Shown here piece by piece: positions 22,401 to 32,891 of a stretch of DNA of 64,000 nt. The notes under the pieces are model-generated. The model saw nothing but the letters and a program-made list of their open reading frames with translations, was not told the DNA's origin and made no database searches. The position numbers and the translations under genes are program-made. The first letter of the stretch is position 1. Each line of letters begins with the position of its first letter. Source of the DNA: Corallium rubrum (Eukaryota > Cnidaria > Anthozoa > Scleralcyonacea > Coralliidae); assembly GCA_964035015.1 (NCBI GenBank), contig OZ035997.1, forward strand, positions 29,546,567 to 29,610,566, read 5' to 3'.

Positions 22401-23776
22401 CACCAGACTATTTTACTGTCTAACACCAGACTATTTTACTGTCTAACACCAGACTATTTTACTCTGTCTAACACAAGACTATTTTACTGTCTAACACCAG
22501 ACTATTTTACTGTCTAACACCAGACTATTTTACTGTCTAACACCAGACTATTTTCAAAATTGGATGTGTAGTCAATTTTAAAGTGGCCTTCCGACAATTG
22601 GAGACGAGTCAAATAATGGGATAAAAATAGACTCTGCTCTATTGATTTGGATCGTACGCACGTATGTACAAGCATCCAATTAACCCTTTCGTGCGCATTG
22701 TTGTTGTCGAACAACTTTATTATTTTATTCTGTCTAACACCAGACTATTTTACTGTCTAACACCAGACTATTTTACTGTCTAACACAAGACTATTTTACT
22801 GTCTAACACCAGACTATTTTACTGTCTAACACCAGACTATTTTACTGTCTAACACAAGACTATTTTACTGTCTAACACCAGACTATTTTACTCAGTCTAT
22901 AACACCAGACTATTTTACTGTCTAACACCAGACTATTTTACTCAGTCTATAACACCAGACTATTTTACGGTCTAACACCAGACTATTTTACTGTCTAACA
23001 CAAGACTCTTTTACTGTCTAACACCAGACTATTTTACTCAGTCTATAACACCAGACTATTTTACTGTCTAACACCAGACTATTTTACTGTCTAACACAAG
23101 ACTCTTTTACTGTCTAACACCAGACTATTTTACTCAGTCTATAACACCAGACTATTTTACTGTCTAACACCAGACTATTTTACTGTCTAACACAAGACTC
23201 TTTTACTGTCTAATACCAGACTATTTTACTCAGTCTATAACACCAGACTATTTTACTGTCTAACACCAGACTATTTTACTGTCTAACACAAGACTGTTTT
23301 ACTGTCTAACACCAGACTATTTTACTGTCTAACACAAGACTATTTTACTGTCTAACACCAGACTATTTTACTCAGTCTATAACACCAGACTATTTTACTG
23401 TCTAACACAAGACTATTTCACTCAGTCTATAACACCAGACTATTTTACGGTCTAACACCAGACTATTTTACTGTCTAACACAAGACTCTTTTACTGTCTA
23501 ACACCAGACTATTTTACTCAGTCTATAACACCAGACTATTTTACTGTCTAACACCAGACTATTTTACTCAGTCTATAACACCAGACTATTTTACTGTCTA
23601 ACACCAGACTAGTACTGTTTTACTCTGTCTATAACACCAGACTATCTTACTGTCTAACACCAGACTATTTTACTCTGTCTATAACACCAGACTATTTTAC
23701 TCTGTCTAACACCAGACTATTTTACTCTGTCTAACACCAGACTATTTTACTCTGTCTAACACCAGACTATTTTACT
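19494..23776 (+). repeat. higher-order array: spacer U plus 23-bp satellite, copy A
   Basis: About 180-bp spacer U alternates with runs of the 23-bp monomer (CTGTCTAACACCAGAC + TATTTTA; 25- and 27-bp variants). U units: 19494-19674, 19879-20058, 20309-20341 continued at 21166-21320, 21571-21749, 22125-22300 and 22551-22729. The last satellite run, 22730-23776, is about 45 monomers. U contains the dyad GTTGTT-GTCG-AACAAC. Minus-strand open frames of 66 residues in each U are byproducts. Confidence 0.95.
20342..21165. mobile_element. 824-bp MITE with CAATCTCGAGCCCATAGTCA ends
   Basis: Terminal inverted repeats of about 70 bp. It splits one spacer U, and the 9-bp target ATTTTAAAG is duplicated at 20333-20341 and 21166-21174. 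The other U copies give the unbroken target. The CAATCTCG start is shared with the MITEs at 16530 and 32677 although the rest differs. No coding region. Confidence 0.93.
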
Positions 23777-24469
23777 TGTCAAAGGGAGACGTCTTGAAAG
23801 GCACGAAAAACCGCACTGTGTCAATTCGTCTTCATTGTTAAAGTTATAATATCCACTAAGTGTCTCGCCATATATTCTCGAACCTTAAACTGAATAAAAA
23901 ACTACCATAGGAATAACGAACCCACATGTGCATGCAGTACAATAAATTTCAAATTCATAAATTTGACTAATTTGCCATAGCTGCATGCAATTATCAACGG
24001 AGGATCAGCATCTCATCTCAAACGAGAGCAAACAAAATGAATCGCAGTCTTGTGGTATATAAAATTTACTAATCCATGATAAAATTATTTTGTGAACTTT
24101 GTAACTATATAAAGTCAGTATAGTGCTTTGGCGATCTTATGTGAAATGGTCGTCTTATTGGCACTGTGCATGCACGTAGGACATTTAGTATATATCTGAT
24201 TTGAAACGATGTTGAGAAATAATTATTGTATTTATGCCAGAAAAAGAGCGAAATATTTTGCCTAAAAGTTGTGGTAACACTGCATTCGTGTTTCTTTCAT
24301 AAGGCAATATGAATTAGGTTTCCTAGTTGTCTTGAAAAGATCTGCATAAATTAGCTTTTAAAAGTTAACTGCGTCTTTGGAAAATCGGTGAGAAAGAAAA
24401 CGTTAGTAGCTTAATCCGCACAACCAGTAATTTTCCATCCAGGCCCGGAAGTGACGTCATGCTTTCATA

Positions 24470-24612
24470 CCGGAAGTGAGGTGTGCGCACAGGTGTGCGC
24501 ACAGGCTGACGTCACAGGGGTGTGCGCACAGGCTGACGTCACAGGGGTGTGCGCACATGATGTGACGTCTTAGGGGTGTGCGCACAAATAATGCTGACGT
24601 GATAAGAATTAT
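24470..24612. promoter_or_regulatory. subterminal TGTGCGCACA/TGACGTCA repeats, left TIR
   Basis: About five GTGTGCGCAC palindromes, spaced near 28 bp, with TGACGTCA or close variants between them. The right TIR (30538-30612) carries about three. Copy number differs between arms while the flanks match. Such clustered palindromes next to a terminus are candidate transposase or host-factor sites, and may also act as the promoter of the adjacent zinc-finger ORF. Confidence 0.6.
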
Positions 24613-24780
24613 GCGGTGTATATCATTAACGTATCGCGGGCTACTTTTCGACAGATATTTCGGAACGCACTCGGGTTTCCTTCGGTCATCGTCGTATTAT
24701 TTCAAGAGGGAAGATCGATAAATAAAAACAGTATTGGAACAGTTTGGCTTGCTTTTTTTTCCCTTTCTTTTTTAGTGAAT

Positions 24781-24924
24781 ATGAGGAAAAAGAAACGGTG
24801 CGACATTTGCGGAAAACATACATCGAATTATAAACGCCATAGACGAATACATACTGGGGAGACACCTTTTTCATGCAAAGAGTGCGGTAGAAGTTTTACA
24901 GAAAAGAGGCTCATTTGCTCATAA
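24781..24924 (+). CDS. short C2H2 zinc-finger ORF in left TIR (truncated by array)
   Basis: 47 residues from ATG. The first finger is [18 protein letters not shown] (C-x2-C-x9-H-x3-H, three residues shorter than usual in the loop). A TGE(T)PF linker follows, then the start of a second finger, [11 protein letters not shown], cut off where the TGAGCA array begins. A CCCTTTCTTTTTTAG tract lies 5 bases before the ATG and would be a good 3' splice site, so an upstream exon is possible. It is probably the remnant of a longer zinc-finger gene captured in the TIR. Nucleic-acid binding is expected from the family but unproven for so short a product. Confidence 0.55.
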   Translation: MRKKKRCDICGKHTSNYKRHRRIHTGETPFSCKECGRSFTEKRLICS

Positions 24925-24955
24925 CTGCTCATGAGCACTTGCTCAGTTGCTCATA

Positions 24956-25113
24956 TGGCCCGGAAAGGCCCGAAATGGCACTTTTTGGCCCGATGAGGCC
25001 CGATGGCCCGATAGAAGGTACGGCTTAATTCTGGTGTACATTTTTTTCTTCAAGGATTTATTATTGCTTAAAAAATGAAACAAGACACAATACAATTTTG
25101 ATAAATTTTTATT
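24956..25113. repeat. GGCCCGAT cluster and inverted 3'-UTR module
   Basis: Several GGCCCGAT/GGCCCG motifs (24957-25015) are followed by GGTACGGCTTAATTCTGGTG ... AATTTTGATAAATTTTTATT. The same module, inverted, forms the 3' region of the DPW genes (26404-26590) and recurs at 25555-25735, 27296-27475, 28150-28325 and 30011-30170. It contains an AATAAA-like signal on the strand of the genes. Confidence 0.8.
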
Positions 25114-25553
25114 TCATAACTGCTCTGAGCACTTGCTCATTTGCTCATAACTGCTCTGAGCACTTGCTCATTTGCTCATAACTGCTCTGAGCACTTGCTC
25201 ATTTGCTCATAACTGCTCTGAGCACTTGCTCATTTGCTCATAACTGCTCTGAGCACTTGCTCATTTGCTCATAACTGCTCTGAGCACTTGCTCACTTGCT
25301 CATAACTGCTCTGAGCACTTGCTCATTTGCTCATAACTGCTCTGAGCACTTGCTCATTTGCTCATAACTGCTCTGAGCACTTGCTCATTTGCTCATAACT
25401 GCTCTGAGCACTTGCTCATTTGCTCATAACTGCTCATGAGCACTTGCTCATTTGCTCATAACTGCTCTGAGCACTTGCTCATTTGCTCATAACTGCTCTG
25501 AGCACTTGCTCATTTGCTCATAACTGCTCTGAGCACTTGCTCATTTGCTCATT
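25114..25553 (+). repeat. 31-bp TGAGCA/TGCTCA array, block 1
   Basis: About 14 copies of a 31-bp unit: GCTCATAACTGCTCTGAGCA + CTTGCTCATTT. Every unit carries TGAGCA-CT-TGCTCA, a 14-bp dyad. Occasional units have CATGAG for CTGAG. Dense, regularly spaced dyads resemble a protein-binding array. No ORF. Confidence 0.95.
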
Positions 25554-25848
25554 ATGGCCCGATCAGGCCCGTTTTGGTCCTATAAGGCCCGATGAGGCCC
25601 GATGGCCCGATTGCTGACTAGAAGGTACAGCTTAATTCTGGTGTACATTTTTTTTCTTCAAGGACTTATTATTACTTAAAAAATGAAACAAGACACAATA
25701 CAATTTTGATAAATTTTTATTTTAAGCATTACATCGATTCACTGATCATCATCACTATCTGAAATTCCTAGTCCAAAAATCGAGTGGTGTTTATTAATAA
25801 GGACTTTCCATCCCTACTCGTCATTTACAGGTTGTCTGAGCTGAAAGA

Positions 25849-26403
25849 ATGAACTGCCAATATTGTGGGAAAATGTTTAGTAAAGGCTATAATCTAAGAC
25901 GGCACGAAAACGATTGTCCGTCAAGGGAATACACTGACACTGAAGAGCCTGATATGGAATCTGATGAAGAAATGTCAAGCTCGTCGTATGATGAAAACAG
26001 TCAGAGTTCCGAAGATGATGGTGAAATAAAGGAAGAGATTGATCCTTGGGCAACCATGATTGATGATGCAAAAGTGACGGTTCGGCCAGAATATGATGAA
26101 CTATTAAAAACATTGCAAATGGAAGGGCAAGAAGAAAGTGTAGCTAAGCAGAAAGCCTTTGAAAAAATTCTCCCTGAACTTCAGAAAGAATTCGCTGACG
26201 TTTACGTGGATAATTTACGTTGGATGAAAGCACACAAAGGATCCTGTGCATGGAAAGATCATGGAAATGAAGCAGACACTTGTGAACGAAGACTCGTCTG
26301 ATCCTGATGAAGCTTTATCTGCAGCGGTTGACAAAAGAAAGTTTCTTCTGAAACAGCTTTTAGAAGATCAAGGACGTTTTTCAGATAGTGATGATGATCA
26401 GTG
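25849..26403 (+). pseudogene. zinc-finger/DPW protein, copy 1 (frameshifted)
   Basis: Same gene as 27473-28030 but in the opposite direction. The C2HC finger is intact (C3, C6, H19, C23: CQYCGKMFSKGYNLRRHEND, then C). It is followed by an acidic Ser/Glu-rich linker and the DPW segment. Near 26230 the sequence AGCACACAAAGG lacks two bases present in the other copy (GCACTTAAAAAGG), so the last third is out of frame and stops at 26301. Coding resemblance continues to the TGA at 26401-26403. Finger intact, tail broken: the reverse of copy 2. Confidence 0.8.
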
Positions 26404-26589
26404 AATCGATGTAATGCTTAAAATAAAAATTTATCAAAATTGTATTGTGTCTTGTTTCATTTTTTAAGCAATAATAAGTCCTTGAAGAAAAAAAATGTAC
26501 ACCAGAATTAAGCTGTACCTTCTAGTCAGCAATCGGGCCATCGGGCCTCATCGGGCCTTATAGGGCCAAAACGGGCCTGATCGGGCCAT

Positions 26590-27290
26590 AATGAGCAAAT
26601 GAGCAAGTGCTCATGAGCAGTTATGAGCAAATGAGCAAGTGCTCAGAGCAGTTATGAGCAAATGAGCAAGTGCTCAGAGCAGTTATGAGCAAATGAGCAA
26701 GTGCTCATGAGCAGTTATGAGCAAATGAGCAAGTGCTCAGAGCAGTTATGAGCACTTGCTCATTTGCTCATAACTGCTCTGAGCACTTGCTCATTTGCTC
26801 ATAACTGCTCATGAGCAGTTGCTCATTTGCTCATAACTGCTCTGAGCACTTGCTCATTTGCTCATAACTGCTCTGAGCACTTGCTCATTTGCTCATAACT
26901 GCTCATGAGCACTTGCTCATTTGCTCATAACTGCTCTGAGCACTTGCTCATTTGCTCATAACTGCTCTGAGCACTTGCTCATTTGCTCATAACTGCTCTG
27001 AGCACTTGCTCATTTGCTCATAACTGCTCTGAGCACTTGCTCATTTGCTCATAACTGCTCTGAGCACTTGCTCATTTGCTCATAACTGCTCTGAGCACTT
27101 GCTCATTTGCTCATAACTGCTCATGAGCACTTGCTCATTTGCTCATAACTGCTCTGAGCACTTGCTCATTTGCTCATAACTGCTCTGAGCACTTGCTCAT
27201 TTGCTCATAACTGCTCTGAGCACTTGCTCATTTGCTCATAACTGCTCTGAGCACTTGCTCATTTGCTCATAACTGCTCATGAGCATTTGG
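26590..27290. repeat. 31-bp array, block 2, containing the palindrome axis
   Basis: Units run in reverse orientation from 26590 and switch to forward at about 26744. The turning point is ATGAGCAAGTGCTCA (26725-26739), a 9-base spacer, then TGAGCACTTGCTCAT (26749-26763). This is the centre of the whole element. The two sides differ in unit number (about 5 and 17). Confidence 0.93.
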
Positions 27291-27472
27291 TCATTATGGC
27301 CCGATCAGGCCCGTTTTGGCCCTATAAGGCCCGATGAGGCCCGATTGCTGACTAGAAGGTACAGCTTAATTCTGGTGTACATTTTTTTTCTTCAAGGACT
27401 TATTATTGCTTAAAAAATGAAACAAGACACAATACAATTTTGATAAATTTTTATTTTAAGCATTACATCGAT

Positions 27473-28030
27473 TCACTGATCATCATCACTATCTGAAAAA
27501 CGTCCTTGATCTTCTAAAAGCTGTTTCAGAAGAAACTTTCTTTTGTCAACCGCTGCAGATAAAGCTTCATCAGGATCAAAGGAGTCTTCATTCACAAGTG
27601 TCTGCTTCGTTTCCATGATCTTTCCATGCACAGGATCCTTTTTAAGTGCTTTCATCCAACGTAAATTATCCACATAAACGTCAGCGAATTCTTTCTGAAG
27701 TTCAGGGAGAATTTTTTCAAAGGCTTTCTGCTTAGCTACACTTTCTTCTTGCCCTTCCATTTGCAATGTTTTTAATAGTTCATCATATTCTGGCCGAACC
27801 GTCACTTTTGCATTATCAATCATGGTTGCCCAAGGATCAATCTCTTCCTTTATTTCACCATCATCTTCGGAACTCTGACTGTTTTCATCATACGACGAGC
27901 TTGACATTTCTTCATCAGATTCCATATCAGGCTCCTCAGTGTCAGTGTATTCCCTTGACGGACAATCGTTTTCGCGCTGTCTTAGATTATAGCCTTTACT
28001 AAACATTTTCCCACAATATTGGCAGTTCAT
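27473..28030 (-). CDS. acidic zinc-finger/DPW protein, copy 2 (full frame)
   Basis: 185 residues. Residues 3-23 form a C2HC finger outline (C3, C6, C23), but position 19, His in copy 1, is Arg here (NLRQREND), so zinc binding is probably lost. Residues 25-63 are acidic and Ser-rich. Residues 64-176 contain DPW (65-67), a predicted-helical stretch with EYDELLKTLQ, FEKILPELQKEF, LRWMKALKKDPVHGKIMETK, then DPDEALSAAVDKRKFLLKQL, and an SDSDDDQ tail. I recall similar multi-copy uncharacterised proteins in cnidarians but cannot verify that here. Function unknown; its place between transposon ends suggests an element-encoded accessory or capture. TTTACAG 19 bases before the ATG could be a 3' splice site. 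Confidence 0.7.
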   Translation of the reverse strand: MNCQYCGKMFSKGYNLRQRENDCPSREYTDTEEPDMESDEEMSSSSYDENSQSSEDDGEIKEEIDPWATMIDNAKVTVRPEYDELLKTLQMEGQEESVAKQKAFEKILPELQKEFADVYVDNLRWMKALKKDPVHGKIMETKQTLVNEDSFDPDEALSAAVDKRKFLLKQLLEDQGRFSDSDDDQ

Positions 28031-28373
28031 TCTTTCAGCTCAGACAACCTGTAAATGACGAGTAGGGACGGAAAGTCCTTATTAATAAACACCACTCGAT
28101 TTTTGGACTAGGAATTTCAGATAGTGACGATGATCAGTGAATCGATGTAATGCTTAAAATAAAAATTTATCAAAATTGTATTGTGTCTTGTTTCATTTTT
28201 TAAGCAATAATAAGTCCTTGAAGAAAAAAAATGTACACCAGAATTAAGCTGTACCTTCTAGTCAGCAATCGGGCCATCGGGCCTCATCGGGCCTTATAGG
28301 GCCAAAACGGGCCTGATCGGGCCATAATGAGCAAATGAGCAAGTGCTTAGAGCAGTTATGAGCAAATGAGCAA

Positions 28374-29548
28374 TAGGGATGTGCCGGATACTGCTCTGCC
28401 GGATACCAGATGGTACCGGATAGTAGCCTACCGGATACCGGTCAGGGATTCAAAGAAACCGGATACCGGATAATAACCGGATACCGGATATTCATGGTGG
28501 AACTTAGACAATACTTTACTACTTTTTCCCAATTCCCATAAAATCTGAAAAACCATTTATTTGTAGTAGAAAATTAAAAAACATAATGTGTATAACAGTC
28601 TCTTTGATCTTTACCAAGGCTATATTTTATGATTAACTTTAAGTTGTGTAAGGTGTTCCAAGTGTCCACCAGTTAGTCTTGATCTGTTTGGAGTGTCAGT
28701 GAGACCAGCACTTGAAAACAGCCTCTCCGAATACACTGAGCCTGGTGGAACACTCAAGTATTTGGCAGCAATTTCAGCGAGCTTAGGCCATAACACTTTC
28801 TTAGTTTGCCAACATTGAAAGGGGTCAGAGCCATCTCTTCTCAATGGGATTACTTCTTCTGCACAGTACATATCCAAAGTAACCTCCATTGATCGAAGAC
28901 TACTGCCACTTTCGTTACTCTCAGTCTCATTACTCTTCCGCGCTTCGCCTAGCTCATTAGCATGTTTACTCCGTAAGTGGTTGTGTAATGGTGTGGATGA
29001 ACACAATTCAAGAGATACTCCTCGCTTTATGCGCTCTTTACATTTCGTACATATTGCATAGATCTTTTCAGAGGGGTCTTCATTGAAAAAATCCCATACA
29101 TGGCAAATCAAATTGTAATATATTTTATTATATTGGGCCAGGGGGGGGGGTGGATGCGCTAGAGGGTAATAATGAGGAATACGAAAACCGCTGAAAATTC
29201 AGAGTGAATTTTCAGCGGTTAAATTCTGTGTGTATATTTACCTCCTAGCAAGCCGTAATAGATTTCTGTCTGAAGTTTCGTAAGCGCCGCATACACGGCA
29301 GCAGTAACATCACGAAAACCTTTTATTTCCAGCAATTGTTTTTTACTGTGTTTTTTTCGTACTGTGTTTCACAATTTCTTATCGCACAAAAAAAGACAAG
29401 GGCAACGTGTTTTCGGGTTCATATTTATACTAGAAGTCTCGGCACTATCTGGTAAATATCTAGCATATTTTACCGGATACCGGATAGTGCCGGATGTTCG
29501 TATTTTACCGGATACCAGATACCGGTATCCGGATCCGGCACATCCCTA
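28374..29548 (-). mobile_element. hAT element, internally deleted, with exact 8-bp duplication
   Basis: Ends TAGGGATGTGCCGGAT at the left and ATCCGGCACATCCCTA at the right, flanked by ATGAGCAA on each side (28366-28373, 29549-29556). Removing the element and one duplicate restores a perfect 31-bp array unit. Subterminal regions are packed with CCGGATA motifs at both ends, as in many hAT elements. At 1175 bp it is far shorter than an autonomous hAT (usually over 2.5 kb). ATGAGCAA also recurs in the array, but the phase restoration is specific. Confidence 0.95.
28620..29111 (-). CDS. fused BED finger and hAT C-terminal domain (catalytic core deleted)
   Basis: 163-residue open frame. Residues 21-50 give a BED-type finger (C21-x2-C24, H45-x4-H50). 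Residues 107-158 are the hAT C-terminal dimerisation region: LWPKLAEIAAKYLSVPPGSV, then YSERLFSSAG, NRSRL. The RNase H-like catalytic domain that normally lies between is missing, yet the frame is maintained. The first codon is TTG, and the frame is open upstream, so the true start is unclear. A product would bind DNA and dimerise but could not cut; it might act as a repressor (inference). Confidence 0.75.
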   Translation of the reverse strand: MICHVWDFFNEDPSEKIYAICTKCKERIKRGVSLELCSSTPLHNHLRSKHANELGEARKSNETESNESGSSLRSMEVTLDMYCAEEVIPLRRDGSDPFQCWQTKKVLWPKLAEIAAKYLSVPPGSVYSERLFSSAGLTDTPNRSRLTGGHLEHLTQLKVNHKI

Positions 29549-30200
29549 ATGAGCAAGTGCTCAGAGCAGTTATGAGCAAATGAGCAAGTGCTCAGAGCAG
29601 TTATGAGCAAATGAGCAAGTGCTCAGAGCAGTTATGAGCAAATGAGCAAGTGCTCATGAGCAGTTATGAGCAAATGAGCAAGTGCTCAGAGCAGTTATGA
29701 GCAAATGAGCAAGTGCTCAGAGCAGTTATGAGCAAATGAGCAAGTGCTCAGAGCAGTTATGAGCAAATGAGCAAGTGCTCAGAGCAGTTATGAGCAAATG
29801 AGCAAGTGCCCAGAGCAGTTATGAGCAAATGAGCAAGTGCTCATGAGCAGTTATGAGCAAATGAGCAAGTGCTCAGAGCAGTTATGAGCAAATGAGCAAG
29901 TGCTCAGAGCAGTTATGAGCAAATGAGCAAGTGCTCAGAGCAGTTATGAGCAAATGAGCAAGTGCTCAGAGCAGTTATGAGCAAATGAGCAAGTGCTCAG
30001 AGCAGTTATGAAATAAAAATTTATCAAAATTGTATTGTGTCTTGTTTCATTTTTTAAGCAATAATAAATCCTTGAAGAAAAAAATGTACACCAGAATTAA
30101 GCCGTACCTTCTATCGGGCCATCGGGCCTCATCGGGCCAAAAAGTGCCATTTCGGGCCTTTCCGGGCCATATGAGCAACTGAGCAAGTGCTCATGAGCAG

Positions 30201-30566
<366 letters not shown>

Positions 30567-31998
30567 TCATGTGCGCACACCCCTGTGACGTCAGCCTGTG
30601 CGCACACCTCACTTCCGGTATGAAAGCATGACGTCACTTCCGGGCCTGGATGGAAAATTACCCTGGTTGTGCGGATTAAGCTACTAACGTTTAATGCTTA
30701 AATATAAGGAACAACAAAAATTATAGAAAACAAAATAACACAGCAAATAATCAACGAAAATTCTTTGAAGCGTTTATCTGATCCACTAAGCGAAGGAGTT
30801 CAGGGGGGTCTACTGTATTCTTGGCAGAGCATTCTGGAAACATGCGAGAAGAGAATAAATTATCAATGAAAAATAAATTGACCAAATCCCGTCTAGCGTA
30901 TATCAATACAATACTCACAATGAAAGCATGCATTGACAGAGGGTCCCCATGAAGCGTGATTGGGTTATTTTACTTACTCGTGAAACGTGATCGATGATTT
31001 TTTTAATCCGTGATTCGTGATCGTAAGGTTTCAAATCTTTTATTTTACGTGCACGTGAAAGTAACTTTTGATTTAACCGTGACCCGTTAATGAAGGCTAG
31101 AATTAAGCGTGATTCGTGAATCGTCTGTTTTGCGTAAACAGTTTTTTAGGATTTATGGAATTTCTGTTGTTTGTCTTGTCTGTCTTCGAACAGTTGAACA
31201 CCGAAATACCATGTACTTGATGCAACGTGAAATTTAATGCACCAATTCCTGACGATTCACACAAATTAACACTGGACGATCTGCGATGAACTCTAAGTAA
31301 ACTGGAACGCAAACTCCATAAAACATGCCCGCCCTATGATTGGGTGAAGCCAAACTTCCGGCCGCTGGGGGTAGCTATTGTCCACAGAACGTATGAAGTG
31401 CTGAAAACTCGCTGCAAAAAACAACTAGAAAATTTACGAAGAAGCTAGTACGTATTGGGGTTATCGGCCTTGTACCTGAACTATTTCTACCCACAAAAAT
31501 GGATTGAATAACGAAATATCTCATATCTGCCGATTGCCGAACAAAAGCAAAATTCGAGTCTGAAACTCGTACAGAAAATGCAGGTTTTTCTTATTTTTCT
31601 TTCTTATCTCAAACATTTCAGGGTTGTCATGCCAAGAATTAGTAATAAGATTAAAGCTAAATTATAGCTTTAACTCAAGTTTCAGTTGTGAAAATGCTAA
31701 ATCTGACATTTTTCGATACGAAGAGTAACTCCGGAAGCTTCCAGGCGTGTGTGGTCTGGGGCAGAGGCAACTGGTAAAGTGCATTTTGTAGTTTTTTTCC
31801 TACTGAAAATGGATAGATTTAAAACACAACTGTTTTTATAAACAAACGCTTCATTTTAAACCTGGGATTCTTATGTATTTTCTTTATATTTGTCTAAACC
31901 ATTTCAACCATGGCAGTTTGGTTGCGTATTGTTGACTTTCACTTCAGAGTTTATATTTTTACTGTTTTCCTTGTTTTACTCGTCATGTCAGTATTCCA

Positions 31999-32059
31999 TA
32001 GCCTGTGCACAGCCTGGAATACCCGTAATACAAGGGTATTCCAGGCTGTGCACAGGCTA
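31999..32059. mobile_element. 61-bp hairpin mini-MITE, copy B
   Basis: Identical to 15950-16010 with the same GTATTCCA duplication, so the insertion predates the A/B duplication. Confidence 0.9.
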
Positions 32060-32676
32060 GTATTCCACTACTTTAAGGGAATTCGGACGTATTTCGTTGC
32101 TAGGCAACCAGTTGCTAAGGACATTACTTCCGGTCGGAGAAATCTTTTCACAAAAACATATTATACACTGCAAAAAGGTATAAAATCATAACAAAAAAGA
32201 GTCGAGCAACTTTGTGAGAAAAAGTACCAAAACAAAAGAAAACTATTTCTTGACTGTAGAATGTCGTTGTCAAAAACACTTGAAGAGTTGAAGAACCTCG
32301 GTACACAGACGGCGATAGATGGAAAAATAAACGAAGGACGTCGTCACGTCGAGATATTTCGATTGAATGCCGGAATTTAGAAATCGGCAGAGCTGATGAA
32401 CCATAAATCAAACATTCCGAAGACAGTGGACATCAATTTTTGACTTTGTATGTAGAACAAGACTTTTCGAGCATTCTTGGCTTGGAACCACGGCTGAACT
32501 CGCAATTTAGCTGGCAAGCTCCGCACGATCGGCAATCGCATAGAAAATCGGTCACTTTCATGGGGCAGTTCGCAGTCCACGTGCGTGCTGGTTCAAGTGA
32601 GTTGTCGGCCGTGTATTGATGACGTTTACACGCAAGATATTCGTTCTACACATGCGTAGCTAATACGGGTCAGCCC

Positions 32677-32891
32677 CAATCTCGTCCCCAGAGCCTGCGG
32701 TCCTTTTGCACAGCGGCAAGGAGCCATCGGCTCTGGCCGGAACGAGTCCGTGAGTCGGAAAAACGCGGACTTTCGTAATGCGAGCCATCGGATTTTTCAG
32801 CCAATCAAAATTCAGCTTTACCTCGTTCCGGCCAGAGCCGATGGCTCCTTGCCGCTGGGCAAAAGGACCGCAGGCTCTGGGGACGAGATTG
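32677..32891. mobile_element. 215-bp MITE with CAATCTCGTCCCCAG ends
   Basis: Inverted repeats of about 70 bp. Target GGGTCAGCCC is duplicated exactly at 32667-32676 and 32892-32901. Copy A (about 17149-17158) has the empty site, ATACGGGTCAGCCCGTAT. It shares the CAAYCTCGTCCCCAG terminus and 10-bp duplication with the MITE at 16530, but its interior differs. Confidence 0.95.

Larger units (their letters stand above)
14656..24404 (+). repeat. repeat family X, copy A (with nested insertions)
   Basis: Starts TAAGGAACAACAGAAATTAT and ends at AACGTT (24399-24404), immediately before the palindromic element. Native parts are 14656-14888, 18343-18994, 19259-20341 and 21166-24404, all matched in copies B or C. 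It has gained a 3.45-kb GGGTCCCC element, a 264-bp insertion and an 824-bp MITE, and holds six spacer-U/23-bp array blocks. The right-hand 23777-24404 segment runs TTGTCAAAGGGAGACG ... GCACTGTGCATGCACGTAGG ... AACGTT. Its 23777-24165 part is the inverse of 12000-12395 in copy 1. Confidence 0.88.
28330..30010 (-). repeat. 31-bp array, block 3, split by the hAT element
   Basis: Reverse-orientation units at 28330-28373 and 29549-30010 (about 15 in the latter). Without the hAT insertion they form one array that mirrors block 1. Confidence 0.93.

Noticed and set aside
19842-22714. 66-residue minus-strand frame repeated in every spacer U
   Set aside because: Non-coding satellite spacer; identity reflects repeat amplification, and the start lies in the GTTGTTGTCG dyad region with no coding signature.
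19675-23776. CRISPR-like array
   Set aside because: The 23-bp units are directly adjacent with no unique spacers, the context is eukaryotic, and no Cas genes exist.
25114-25553. CRISPR-like or prokaryotic iteron array
   Set aside because: Contiguous 31-bp tandem units without spacers in a eukaryotic transposon; no replication gene.
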